Source of the DNA: Leucocoprinus leucothites
Lineage: Eukaryota > Basidiomycota > Agaricomycetes > Agaricales > Agaricaceae
DNA length: 64,000 nt
Assembly: GCA_013368445.1 (NCBI GenBank)
Contig: JAACJO010000014.1
Coordinates: 248,001 to 312,000, forward strand
Direction: 5' to 3'
Made by a program: the position numbers and the translations under genes. The first letter of the stretch is position 1. Every line of letters begins with the position of its first letter. The notes beneath the pieces are model-generated. The model was not told the origin of the DNA. It did no database searches and saw nothing but the letters and a program-made list of their open reading frames with translations. Of the stretch, positions 24,641 through 37,700 are shown in pieces.

Positions 24641-25170
24641 TTCTCAAGGATGTTAAAAATCACTCGGACTCAAAATTAATTTAGCCTGTTGGACAGGATT
24701 TTTTTATACACAAAAGAAAAACCAGCGACCGGTTCGTAAAGGTTACGATGTCAAATTGAGTGTTAATGCTATGTTGTTATTTTATATCATTGCTATGTAC
24801 ATCGCTCTTGCCGGAGTAGACTACGGGGGTTTGGTCCCGATCTATTCATCACACTTACAATTAGCTACACATGGCCTATTGCATACCTAGAAAGCGGGAC
24901 GCCGAACTTCATCTGGCCCTAGACTCATCATCTCGGAGCAACAAACCTAAACTGATGTGGATACTAGTAGCACGAACTTTATCTACGACTCCTCTGATCG
25001 GACCATTTAACCAAAATAACCCATAATTCGCAACTGTAATGTGATCTATCAGTCACAATAAGTTTTTATCCTAAATGCATGTGGTCCAAGATAATACAGA
25101 GGCAGTCCGCAGAATAAGTATAACCTCCAAAAACCCTGACAAGAATAAAACAATAACATTAACGGTCATG
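24641..25170. other. Intergenic, AT-rich
   Basis: 3' flank of 7TM gene F. Nothing else is supported. Confidence 0.4.
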
Positions 25171-26623
25171 CTACATGGGATACGGCTTCCCAGAAGTAGG
25201 CAAAGATACATTAACTTTATCTCCAAGCTCTATATCTCCTGTTGACTCCGAATTATCACGTTGAGCAGGACCCGTAGGCTCGGTGTAAACCACCGTCGAG
25301 ATATAAATACCTCTCTGCTCTGGCGAACGTGGGAAATTCCTTCTACTTATGACACTTGAGCTCGACACTGCGTTGCGTTCCGACTCACTACGTGCCCAGC
25401 CAAGGCCAACACGGACGTTGATGAGCATAACGGAAACACCGTAAACCCCTGGCATGCAGTCAAGGAGAGAAAGAGCGAATTCACTCTTGAAGCCTAGGCC
25501 TGCGATAAAGAAGAAGAGGTTCCATAGGCTATTGAGGAGAGGTTAAGGAGGGAGAAGAGGCGGGGTGAGGGTGGACTTACGTGCACAGTGCTGCGCTTTC
25601 AATGATGACAACAAGTATTTGCTGGTTGACTGGTTAGCACCGTATTCCAACGAGGGACTCAAGGTAAAACGTACTTTAACACCTTGCTCAATAACATTGG
25701 ACGCAACGCGCAGACGTGATTTCATGATTATCCATGTGATCATGACTAGCAGAAGATACGAAGATTCAGTCAAAAATATGGCTGATGCAGGAAGGGGGGG
25801 GGAAACCAGGCCACTTACAAGTGACATAAAGCGTAACACTTAAAGTGCATACTGTAACAGCTATATCCCAACCTGCTAACACAAGTTTTCCATTGACGAT
25901 GGGTCTTAACGTTGACCCAGTCTTATTCTCTGGCCCCTCAAGGGCAATCGTGCATGCTTAGTAAAAATACCCATCAGAAGACGAAAAGAAGAGGGCGAGA
26001 ACCTTACGTACCAAGAAACCCGAGTAAACCTGCAATGGGAAATACAATCATTGGTTTATTCCGATTGCTCAATATCCAGAGGCGGTAGGTCTGATGATGA
26101 GGAACAACCTCCAGTTAAGAAAGGACAAAGAGAGACGGGCGAGACTCACGGCTATTGCGTCGCCTAGTAGTACAGTGAGCTTGAGTACAGTTTCTTTGAA
26201 CCGATATGCAGTGCGAGTGAGTCTAGGTAGTTGTGCTACAATGCCCGTTCGACCCCCGCCAGGTATCGGTAGGACCTCGGCCCACCAAAATGTCCACTTC
26301 TACGTTGGTCCGTGAGTATATACTACTATGAGCATCTAGTACTAGTGCAGACGTACCGCGGTGATGAACAAAAACATTATAAAACTCGTCACCAAATAGA
26401 ACATTAAACTCCTCAGTTTCACTTTTTCGATCGAAGTCTCGCGCAGAAAGGCTCGCCTCCGCTGCAAAAGGAGCATTGTCGATAAGATGAATAGCACCAG
26501 GAATATACCATAACTGAGAGTCTCCAGCAGGGCGCTGAGAATGGAATAAGGGTCAACCTGATAATATATTGCGTCCGAGTCCCCCGATTGTTCTTGGGTG
26601 GCAAATCCTTGAAAAAGCCCCAT
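25171..26623 (-). CDS. Orphan 7TM protein F
   Basis: Seven exons, intact, same structure as D. Landmarks are QVDPYSILSALLETLSYGIF, QRRRAFLRETSIEKVKLRS, KWTFWWAEVLPIPGGG, TYRLWILSNRNKPMIVFP, FMITWIIMKSRLRVASN, VIIESAALCT and VSVMLINVRVGLGWARS. The tail has SPEQRGIYISTVVYTEP and DIELGDKVNV, the signature of the D/E/F subgroup. ATG at 26623 opens a hydrophilic N-terminus of about 25 residues, probably extracellular. It is separated from D and E by the stress-protein gene but in the same orientation. Confidence 0.8.
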
Positions 26624-26788
26624 CTCCGGTTGTGCTGAGACGCCAATATCAGGTTAGATAACGGATGCAAGACACAAAGTCGGTGGCGTTCCTAGGGGCG
26701 GCGTGAAAGACCCGAGAGATAAGTCAGTTAGCGGGCAGGATTGGGTATAACGTTAACCGGGCATATCTTCAAGCAGCAGACTGAATGT

Positions 26789-26815
26789 ATATGTATAAGA
26801 TCGACAGGGCGCCCA
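26789..26815 (-). promoter_or_regulatory. Conserved upstream element of 7TM gene F
   Basis: ATATGTATA followed closely by GATCGACAGGGCGCCCA lies about 165-190 bases upstream of the F start. It matches the D element almost base for base (GATCGACAAAGCGCCCA there). Confidence 0.5.
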
Positions 26816-29800
26816 TGTCTCGACTCGGCCGTGTTCATCCCACGCCAATCAGTACGTGAGAGCCCCATATATCTCGAGGACGAATCTCGCATCATTCTAA
26901 CATGAAGTCGAAGAGCGCCTGCAATGATCATGATGGATTGTCAAGATAGCTGCTCAAGCCTTTGCGCCGGGTGCAATAAGATGGGGGACCCGAAATTTCA
27001 TGAAGGGCCCTCCCCCGCATAATGCTAGACGCCTAATCTCGTAAAGCATTTCTCCACTCATATCAGGCAGGCCATTCAGTCAGAATGTGTTCACGATCAG
27101 GACGGGGATTGAGTTAAGCACTGTGCACTCATGTGATCACCCAGCTTTGGAGAAGATCCCCTGTCAACTAAAGTTGGCCTTACATGATCTTGATCATCAG
27201 ATTCGTACCGCATACAATGACGACGCTACTTATAGCTAGGTCTAGAAATGCCTCACCAATCCAAAGCCATATCCGTGGAGGAGCTGGGAAACCGCAAAGT
27301 CCCGGAAACCATCAATCGAATCATTGTTAACTTTAAGCGAGACTACCAACCGGAGACATCGGGGGGAGTCTGCAAAATCAGATGATGGAAGTACGCGTGA
27401 CCTGAACTAGCAGAGTCCGATCAGGAACACCCTGACTTCGTGTGTGTACCTCAGAGTCCATGCGGAAGGTGTTTAACGCTGTGACGGATGTCTGTGTACT
27501 TAGTACTGACTTACTAACTTGAATGCGCTGCTGATGAGCAGTTTCTTTTCTCCGCTCATGAGAGAAGTTGAACGGTCTCTCGTTGGTATCATTGTAATAT
27601 CTAGAGATAGAGTACATTCTGTTCTTCTTGGTCACAAGGTATCAGTGGTGATTTCCGGCTCCTGAGATACCGCGGAGTATTGTTTACTTGAGCCAGGTTA
27701 AAGCTCAAAAGAAAGTCCGAAAACCTCTGATCTTCTGAGCTCAGTATACCCCTCGGAATACGTCTGAGTCTCCATAGTTTGACCGATAAAGTTCTGTCGG
27801 CTTCTGACTGGTGATTAACCATGTCATTCAAAGGCTTGTCCACGGAGCTTGAACTTTCTACAAAATTCCGCCGAGGCTGTCTTCAAGTGTTCACCGTTAG
27901 AGAGTGATCACGAAAGGGCGTCACATTCGTCCCGAGTAACAGAAAAACGGGCAAGGGGAAAGGGATTGTGCTGAAACATCATATGTACGGGTCAGTCTGC
28001 GGAATATCCCAGTACCTGAGTCGCAACGGGTCGTGTGCATTGTTTTGAGCCACCACTCGCGTGTTATTGGTTGATATACATACCAATAGCCTAGATTACT
28101 TGCGTGTTTCCTCTCCCAGTAATGCCGTGTTGTGTACACCCTTGAACAGAATAGATTGTGGGGCTGACTGAACGAAGTCTAGGAGATTGCATTCCTTAAC
28201 GAGTTCGCATAATAACATTAGACGGGCCTCCAGACCCAGCCATCTCTCACCTAGACCCCCAGGTTGCATCTAGTTAAAAATAATGGGGAGAGCCTCCGCC
28301 CTTCCTGATAAGCGTTGCTGGTGATCACCGCCGTGCAAGCACCGTCGGTGACAACCAGAAATATTGGTCTAGGAAGCGAACAAATTAAGCCTATTAGGAC
28401 TATCATCAAGTGTCGATTCGGAGAATGTCATGAAGTCCGGTATAACAACAAGCAGTCAAAAAGAGGGAGTATTGATTCTCCTTGAATCTGTCTACAAGCT
28501 ATTTGAGTCCATCAGCGTCGAGTTGTACATGCGAGCTCGGATCGTAGAGGTGGAGATTAGTGGCGCTAGCAAATTGTACAATAATAGCCAAAGAGTGAGA
28601 TTAGGTTCAAAAGCTAATTATGAGGCGGGGAAAAATGGCGACATAAAGATAGTTTTCAGCTATGTGGCCCTTATGTTCCAGTAGGGACCTAGGGAACCCG
28701 GTACCGTCGTTTATTTCCTGTACTCCTGTGTGGAGTTGAGCAGCAATAATGCTTTCACCACAGGTGTGGCGCCCCGACCCCGGGCCCGAACTTAAATGTT
28801 CAACGTAATAGCCAGTTCATACCGCCAAGAAGGAGAACACCCGAAAAAGCATTGTGGACATAAAGCAACGAAACGAGACCCGTTAGAGGAGATCATAAGA
28901 TGATTTTGACTCGGTAATAAGTTCGTCAGTTGCCTCAGGTAGGGTGGGCTGTGACTTTTATTCATCATAGGATAGAGGCTACAGGTAAAGAGAGCATTGG
29001 TGATATATTGATAGATGGCACAGCAGTGAGTCCTTTCACTCTGCAGGTAATAATAACATAAAAATCGGCGTGCTTTAGTGCCATAGCATGCCAAGGAGGA
29101 CGAAGGCTCCTTGGTGCAATTTCCAAAATTACTTCAATGTCGCACCCTTGGAGCCTCGAGACCGGTGTCGAATGAATGGATGTAATGAATGCATCGGTCG
29201 GCAGTTGCGATCCGCATCAAACTAATCGTCGAAGAGTGAGTAGAGGGGTAGTCAACTTAAACGCTCAACGGAAATAAATAAATGATCAACTCGTACACAA
29301 ATAAGAATTAATCGTCCCTGAAACTGGCGGGCAGCTAACCAAAATAACCGACCCCTTGGAGCAGCAGGGACAGCTTTATTTTGTCCAAACCTTTAATGGC
29401 TACCTTGAACATCGAAGTATACGCTTCTTCTAGAGCACGCAGAAGCCAATAGCATTATCTTGCAAGGTTCTGAAGCACCTTGTTAAAGCATGGAAGGAGT
29501 AACTAGTTATGGTGTTCCTAGGAATACAATATGGGGTTGGGGATAGAGTCACAGAGAGTAGGTCAATGCAGACTGGACGTAGCCTAGGGCAATTATAACA
29601 CGTCGATAGAAGTATATAATTTCTACCACCGTTCAACAACAGGATCCAGACTTGCAGACTAGAAGCACGTTAGTCATCGCACTACTTACACCAATCGTTG
29701 ATGAAACCTCAGGCCTCAGGCCTCAAGTCTTCCCAGACAATCGATCAACATCATCTTCTAACAGGAGCGCCTCGACTCCAAATTGGAGTGATCCACTGCT

Positions 29801-31125
29801 TGTATCTGGGGTACGTATATCCGCTGATGTGAACGTACGTCTGGGAAAACCGACAACTTTCCAAGTAGACACTGATGGCTTTAGTCGCTGAAGTTTTAGG
29901 GAGCGACAGGCAGATTGCTGCTGCTAATCGTCGTGCATATCTCGCCTGAGCTACTGACAGGTCTTTGAGCAAGCTCATCATGATTAAACTGACTGGCGAC
30001 AAGCTTCCAGAAAGCCTCATCAGCTCGTGGGTGGCACCCACATGGGAGTGGGAAACCTACACGGCGCCCGAAGAATCAATCACTGGGAAAGACCACAAGG
30101 AACATTCCGGCCAAGGGCGCTGTGAAAAGGAAGCACGAAAAAACGCGCTGGTCATACCGACTTGTCGAGTCTTAGACGTGGTTGGGAACGATCAACGCTT
30201 TGCGTTCCTAAAGATGTACGGATATCGTTAGATGAAGATCAATTCGCCCACAAGTATTCATAGCGAGTGGCCTATCTCCAGGTGAGAAGCACCAATCGTC
30301 GTTGTGTGTGCTTGAGTAGCGGACCGAGTGACAGTTACATGCTTGTGTTTTGCAAGTTGGCGTACAAACCATTCAAGCGTAGAAGATGATTTTCGGGAGA
30401 TCCTGTTGTTGGATGTATGTACGGATTATGCTTTTAAGGTTTGACAACTTGAAGGTACACCAGCGTGTCGGAGCTCGAAATTGAAATGGTTGGTCACGAG
30501 CTGCTATTCAAATATTCACTGTCTGCCACTGTCTGCCACCGTTGTCCACTGGTCGTTACAATCCGCCCTGGCCTTGCTTATTCATGGACTGTTGTTACAC
30601 ACATCAGGGACCCTGCTCATGCATCGCTTTTCTCTTACATTTTACCTACTCCGCCATCTTTATCTAGGGTTGAAAAACCGTCGCGCTGTCAAATCGATAT
30701 TTGCTAGAGGGCGCATCCTCGAAAGGGTAATATAGGCGCTCCAATCAAGGAATTATATAACCAGGAGGCACGCGCGCTTCCTGGGCGTTCTCGCAACTTG
30801 CATCTATTTTCGAGTATTCTCGACCTTACCATTTCTATATCCCAATCGTGGATCGCGGAAATTCTTTCGCATCCGACATGCCGAGCTCTTCCCCCCATCT
30901 GTCATATGCCAAACGTCGTGTTGACTGGTATTTTCGAAGCCATCCTTGAAGAAAATCCGCGTTACGCGTTACATTACCAACATAGCCCTGCTCCAGCATC
31001 CGCAGGTTAGGATCTGAACACACAGGCAGATGTGTTTATTGACTTTATTCCCAGGGAATTTAGTCCGGATTAGGTATGGTATACTTCTGCCCTTGGAGTG
31101 CCAGATGCCATTCATTCATATGGTG
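26816..31125. other. Gene-poor stretch of about 4.3 kb
   Basis: No supported gene. Several open stretches of 60-100 codons exist on both strands, for example near 29652-29891 and 29965-30231. Most start at non-ATG codons, none carries a recognisable motif, and they do not chain through good splice sites. There are no terminal repeats, polymerase motifs or tRNA. It may be decayed DNA. Confidence 0.45.
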
Positions 31126-31133
31126 TATAAAAA
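31126..31133 (+). promoter_or_regulatory. TATA box of the MFS gene
   Basis: TATAAAAA lies 93-100 bases before the ATG at 31226, in the usual fungal position. Confidence 0.6.
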
Positions 31134-31225
31134 GGTAGTGGTGGGCATCTACGCTTGGCGTCCAAACACCCCCTGCTTCTTCGCTTGATATCTTCCTATT
31201 AGCCCGACAAGTTTCGTTGCTCAAG

Positions 31226-33531
31226 ATGTCGAAAAAGCAGGGCTCTCAAGATGGTAGTATGACAGCCGAGAGCACTGAAATCAAGGAAGAGAGCTATGTC
31301 GTTGACGACATTGACCCAGTAGCAGAAAAGAAGCTACTACGCAAACTAGACTTCACTCTGCTGCCCCTGTTCTGGCTCATATGTATGCTCTTCACAGACA
31401 TCCTCGTTGTACCCAGCTGATTAATATTCGTCTCAGACTGCACAAACTTCATTGACCGGTGCGTTTAGGCAAGCTGTAGTTGAAACAAGCTCTAATTGGG
31501 CAATGATTCTACTCAACAGGACAGCCATTGGTACGTGAACAATCAGAATCCTTAGCCATAACACTCAACGTCTGGTTCTCAGGTAATGCAAAAATTGCAG
31601 GCATGTATTCTTAGCATCGTCTCGATCGGAGCCCGAGGGCTAATCCGCCTTGATGACAGGTCTTGAGAAGGATCTGGGCATGAAAGGATCCGATTTCAAT
31701 ATCGCCTTGACCGTATTCTACATCTTCGTATGCCACCAATTCCAACTGGTCCAAACACTGCAGCTGAATAACTGAACAGTTCATGGTCATTGAAGTCCCA
31801 TCAAATCTTGCACTCAAACATGTCGGCTCGATTTGGGTCGCTTATCTGGTCATTATATTTGGCGCGGTCGCCCTCGGATCGGCTTTCATGAAGACCTATG
31901 GAGAGCTCATTGTGACGAGAGTATTTCTGGGGATCGCGGAGGGCGGAACATTGGTAAGTGTCTCGGTGATGACCGTGATAGTGCTTGGGAAGCTGATTGG
32001 ATGATGGACCACCAGGCTGCACTTGTGTACACTCTCGCTCGGGTAAGTCTGCCGTAAAAAAAGATACAATACTGGAGACTTAACTTGGATTCATGAATAC
32101 CAGTTTTATCGTCGCAAGGAACTTGTAATCCGCATGGGATTTTTCTATGGGCTATCCCCTAGTTTGGCTGGTGCATGTAAGCCCCCGAGTCGGAAATCTC
32201 TCATCGCTTATCTGAGTTAATTCCGCTTTAGTTGGAGGGCTTCTTGCCTCGGGTCTTCTGGTGGTAGACGATTTTGGTCCTATCAAAGGCTGGAGAAAGG
32301 TGAGGAGAAAGTTACTTCTATGGGCGCGCTTACTCACGCTTCTCAGATCTTTTTCATCGAAGGTGCGATAGCTAGGATTAGTACATCATCTGATCTCTTG
32401 ACCCCCTCATACTCGATTTGTAGGTATTATTACCATGGGCATTGGTATTCTTTTGCTCTTCATCATACCGGAAGATCCACGCAAGACAAAATTATTCAAC
32501 GAGTCCGAACGTGCACTCGCCATCGCCAGAATGAACGCAGATGCAGCCGTGAAGACCGATGGAATCAAAGAAAAGACAACATTTAAGCTAGTATTGCGTT
32601 CGTTTAATGCTTGGGTACGGCAGCCAGACCTTTCAAACCTCATCTTTCTGACCGCTCCTTCAGACAATTGTTTGCGCTATGGGATATCTCTTCACGAACA
32701 TCTCCTTCCAGGGATTGAGCTTGTTTTTACCAACCGTCATCAACTCTCGTGAGTGCCATCATATCCCCGACATGCATTTCAATTGAGGGCCCTTTGTATC
32801 GCAGTTGATCACTTCAGTAAGTCAAAGCAAACTTCCTAGCCAGTTCAGATGATAACGGCGGGAATTTAGCGGTCGTCCAGTCTCAACTACGCACGGTACC
32901 TTGTTACATCGTGGGCGCAGTTTACGCTGTTCTCAACTGTTTTATGAGTTGGTACCTGAATAGCCGTGGGATCTCTATTATTGGATGCATGGTATGGCAA
33001 ACTATCGGATACGCCATCGCCATTGGCACGACAAATCCACATGCACGATATGCTGGTTGTTTCTTCACTATCATGGGTGGAACATCTTCTGCACCTTTGG
33101 TAAGTTTGACACCCCTCTTCCGTTTCAGCCTTTAAACGTGAAATTAGTTCCTCACCTGGGGCGCGGACAACGCTGCTCCGGATACAATGCGAGCCGTGGC
33201 AACTGCTGCAATCCCAGCAATTGGTGCAATCGGCTCAATCATCGCGTATGTTGTTGTTTAATCACCCTGGCTGTTATCTGTGTTAATCCTTAGGTGTTGT
33301 AGTGTCTGGACATATTTGCCTTTTGATGCGCCAAATTATCACATCGGCAACACTCTCAATTTGGTTGCTGCGATCTTCGTTATTGGATTCACCGTGATAG
33401 GCATGTATTATCTGTACTTGGAGAACAAAAAGCGAGACAGTGGAAGCAGAGATTATCGCTTGGAAGGGAAGACCAAGGAGGAGATTCAGAGCCTCGGTTA
33501 CAAACATCCAAATTTCCGTTACCAGCTGTGA
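31226..33531 (+). CDS. MFS transporter, Dal5/allantoate-permease (ACS) type
   Basis: Multi-exon gene, intact once spliced. The start at 31226 is the first ATG. Exon junctions recreate family signatures: FWLIYCTNFIDRTAIGNAK (helix 1), FMVIEVPSNLALKHVG, RVFLGIAEGGTL, YRRKELVIRMGFFYGLSPSL, GWRKIFFIEGIITMGIG, LLLFIIPEDPRKTKLF, FLTWGADNAAP and a cytosolic C-terminus. Twelve membrane helices are expected. The family imports small anions such as allantoate, nicotinate, pantothenate or biotin; the substrate cannot be told from sequence. Several exons are tiny (GACAGCCATTG, 11 bases; the next, 18 bases). The intron after IGNAKIA appears to use a GC donor (CAG|GCATGT). It has its own TATA box and stands alone, with no metabolic cluster. 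Confidence 0.85.
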
Positions 33532-34741
33532 TCTCGTTTTGCATACTCTATTCCAGGTGTAATTACTTACAGATTTTGGGGAGCTGACTTCTCTACTACC
33601 AGATGAGCAGCTCAATTCTCGGAGACCGATTATCATGTGTACGACTTTGGCTGATTGTACCTGTCTGTAAAATCTAAATAATACTGGTATTTCTTCATCC
33701 ATACATGAATAAGCCAATGCTCAACTGACGGCTTGGAAACGATTTCGATAATATGACATGTCTAGATGTCTAGATGTTTGTTGTCCCTTGGGAAGCGATA
33801 GTCGCACAAAGGGAAGATTCAACATATGATCATATAGGCAGGAGTACCTTGCCCTTGTCACCACAGGCACAGTGACCGCCCTTTCGTCATTATCGTAATT
33901 CATGGAAGTTCCAGCACTCCTTCTATATCGCCTTCATACATTCCTATATTTATGTCCAGGTTGAATGGAGATATTACCTGATTCACCGTATTTCCTTCCC
34001 TCCCGTCACCGTTAATGAGCTCGCTTTTCCCTTGGCAGGGCTAGCGTGACACAAGAAAAGGATTTGACATCGCCACCGAGGAACGTGGATTTCGGCTAAG
34101 TCGGCCGCGCCTCTTGTTATGTTGTAACTGATAATCGGTATTAGGATAATATTATTGTGCCAATCGGCGGTGGGGTTTCAAGATACGAAATTTCTATCTT
34201 CATTTTCTTCAATGGCTAGCTGGTAGCAATCGCGCTCGAGAACCCACAAATCAAGCATTGGCTGCGGAAATCCAATCCAACATCATTGTCCTTGTCATAC
34301 AGCGACTGACCGCCCGCTTTGGTATCACGATCTAGATAATGAATTCCGATCCCTAAATTGCAGGTCATTCCACAGCGATTCATCTAATCGCTAGCCATGC
34401 CTGAAATCCCAAAATGTTGTACATAGTTGATTGGTGGCGCTCGTATACTCAAGTTCAAGTCGAAAGACAGCTGGCGCGACGTCTGTCAGCAGTCACCACA
34501 ATGCCTTTGAGGAGCTGATACATTAAGTCAAAATGAAGATGGACGGAAGTATTTCTTTGACTGACGTTACGATAATTGTTTCTCCAATTCCAAGGTTTAG
34601 GCGTGGGTGTTGGCTGTGAACGAGATGTGGAGCAAATGCGAATATTACTAGAAATAGGCGGGGATAACACAATAGATAGATATACTAGATGGGATGAAAA
34701 TGTGACGCCGGGCGTGAAAACCAACCCAAAATGAGTGGGAT
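33532..34741. other. Intergenic region between convergent genes
   Basis: 3' flanks of the MFS gene and of the large minus-strand gene. No other feature is supported. Confidence 0.5.
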
Positions 34742-37700
34742 CTATTTGCCTTCAACAAAATCAAGGGAGGAGTCGAGGAGTTTGACCATTGCCCCTTTCT
34801 TCTTCTTCGCCTGACGCGGGGACGATGGTTCGGGTACGGAATCAGCCGCACGAATTGACAATATACTTGCATCTGACCGCATTCTCCGCACAAAACGGCC
34901 TTGGGCAAACGTTGGGCTCTTGACCTGCTCGGGCGATTTTGATGATTCAGCGGCAACGGCAGATGGCGATGCTGCAGAGGAAGAAGTTGCAACCCGAAGT
35001 TGTGGGCGTTGACCCTTCAGATCTTTTTCATTCTCAGTTGCCTTGCCCCTGTCCTTCTCTCTGTCCCTATCCCGAGTCACATCTCCGCTGTCTTTCTTCC
35101 TCAGTAATCCACCTTTCAGCAGCGTATTTCCAGATCTCCCGACACTCCCACCTGCACTGGCAGGTTGTGATGCATTCCCACTGGGTGAGATCATCTCCCT
35201 TTCTTTCGCCTCCTTCCTTGAGAACCAGCCCGAGCTGGCCGTGGTTGGACTCTTGAGATCGTCATTTCCGGAAAAGCCGGCAATGTTCCAGAAAGAGCGC
35301 TCCTTTCCTTTACCCTTATCTTTCTCCTTTTCTGGATTAAGAATGGGCATGCTAGGTCTACGTAAGGGCGTGTCTGGTGATCCTTTCCGTAAACCTGTGT
35401 GCAACGAGGCAGAATGATGTAGGGTAGGGTATTGTTGGGACGGCGTACGTCCATGGTGTGGACTCAGAACATCCGTAGTCCTGCGGGGTGGAGGTGAAGT
35501 GCTCATGATTGAAGTCGTAGTACTACTGTGGCCCACAGATCGACTTCCAGAAAGTGAGTTTGAGATACCGATTGAGGCAGTATGATTGGTAGTGTCTATG
35601 TGCATAGAACAAGAAAACTGTCAATAAACCATACGAGTCGACCAACAACGCCTGCATACCTTCAGGAGGTCTTACTCCTTGAGTAATTTTTGCCCGAGGT
35701 TCCATGTCATATCGGTTCTTCAAATACCTCTTCATGTCGTCCGCAGGATGGACCGGGATACCAAGATCCAACTCTCCGCTGGCACCATGGATCACATTCG
35801 CCGCCCTCCGCGCCTGAATCGCATACTGCCGCTTTGCCTGTCTTCGAATATCGATATGCCAAGCCGTCCATTCCAACTCAGACGCGTACTCCTCTTCATC
35901 GTCACTCCACTTGGACAACCGGTTCGCTATGTTCGAAATCGTACTGAACTTGGGTGAGTCCGAAGGCTTATCAACATCCGATCCAGAGGTATGTCCTCCG
36001 ACACTCCCATCACTATCCTCCCCAGAACTTTCATTCCCACTCTCTCCTCCCTCCCTCTCGGCGGCTTCAGGTATAGCAGCGCCCTTGACAGACCCCGTGC
36101 TTCTCGGACTCCTCAGACTCCTCCCACCAAGGCTTAACCTCTTCCTCTGTTCCTGAGGTGACATGTGTACACCCTTCACAGTCCCACTGCTGCCGACAGT
36201 CCTGGGTCCAATAGTCCCGAGGCTCGAAACATTATCGCTCCAAACACTCTCCCTCTTCCTCTCTTTCGTACTCTTCTCCGCAGGATTAGTGAATCCAGGA
36301 ACACCCTCTCTTGAACCCCAGAGTTTGCCCATTTCAAGGTCATGCATTGTACCACTAGCATTAGCAATAACAGGATCTTCACGACCCCAGTGAATAAACT
36401 CCATTGCCCTCCCAACATCGCCCATACCTGCACGTTGGGCTTTACACATGGCATTGAGACGCCACTCAGGGAAGGGTGGTGTTGCGAATGTACGTGAGGG
36501 ATAGACAAATCGCGGGTCGCCGTAGCCCGGGAGGGGAGCGACATATTCAGCTTCTGAACCCATCTCATCATCTGCTTCGGTTTCTGATGCATTTCCTCCA
36601 AAAGGTGAAGGGGAGGGAGGGATGTCATGAGGTGGAGGCGAAGATGCTGCTGGTATAGACGGTGCAGCCGGAGAGACTGGTGCATCTCCTGGCGTAGGTG
36701 ATGCAGCTGATGCGCGAGATGGTGCTCTTTGGTGCGAGCGAGAGGAAGTCGGAGAGTTCGGCGTGCTTGAGCGATGAATCGCATCCTGTTCTAGTACAGA
36801 ATCGATACCCAGCCGTGCTTCGGACTGAGAATGCGAAGCGGAATGATATGACTGAATGCTCGGACTGCTAGGTCCAGCGCTAACCGAGTCAGTGTACACA
36901 TGAGTTGTCAAAGGCTGAGGGAGTTTCTGAGGTGGTGGGGGCGCGTCATCGAGTGGACCCCCAGCCATACGGTCCATAAAGGTCGAGTCCATGGGATGAG
37001 GGCAATGTTGATGAACGATCCTCAAAAACGATTGGAAGGCTGTACATTCAATCATCTCAGCACACAAGAATCGAGATCAATGACAGAAGCAGGCAACACT
37101 CACCAAAATCATTCCCAATATCCAAACAAACCCACTCACCATCCTCCTCCCTCCTCCTCCTCTCCCTCCTCTCCCTCTCCCTCTCTCTCTCCCTTTCTCT
37201 CTCCAACCTCTCCCTCTCCCTCTCCTTCTCCTCCAACATCTTCAGCTCTTTAATCCTCTTCTCTCTTTCCTCCTCCAACTGCCCCACCCTCCTCTTCCTA
37301 TCCTCGTCCCTCTTAACATCATACGTCCCATACCTATACGTAGCTCTTCGCGGCCCGAAATACTCGTCCTCAAAATACAAATCATCGTCAAAATCGTAAT
37401 CCTCTCCCCCTTCTTCATGTCCATCTCGGGAGCCATCAAGGGAAGTATTACTCTGATGGGATGAAACGCTCCCAGTGGGATTAGATGAAGGAGTGGAAGA
37501 CCTGATTTGATTGAGTGGGCGTCGACGGGCTATATGTGGTGGAGGAGCAAAAACGGGACTGGATAATTCCTCTTCATCATCATCTCTATTGCGTTCGTGG
37601 TCCTCCATGCTGTCTTCCTCGTCCGAGGAATGAAGTTGTCCGATGAGTCGTTGACTACGTTTCTTCGTCACGACTCGATCTCCCGCTTCTCCGCTAGTAG

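Noticed and set aside
36176..36784. 202-codon minus-strand frame inside the giant gene
   Set aside because: Alternative frame of exon 4 of the 2,211-residue protein; His/Leu/Gln composition is typical of a shifted frame.
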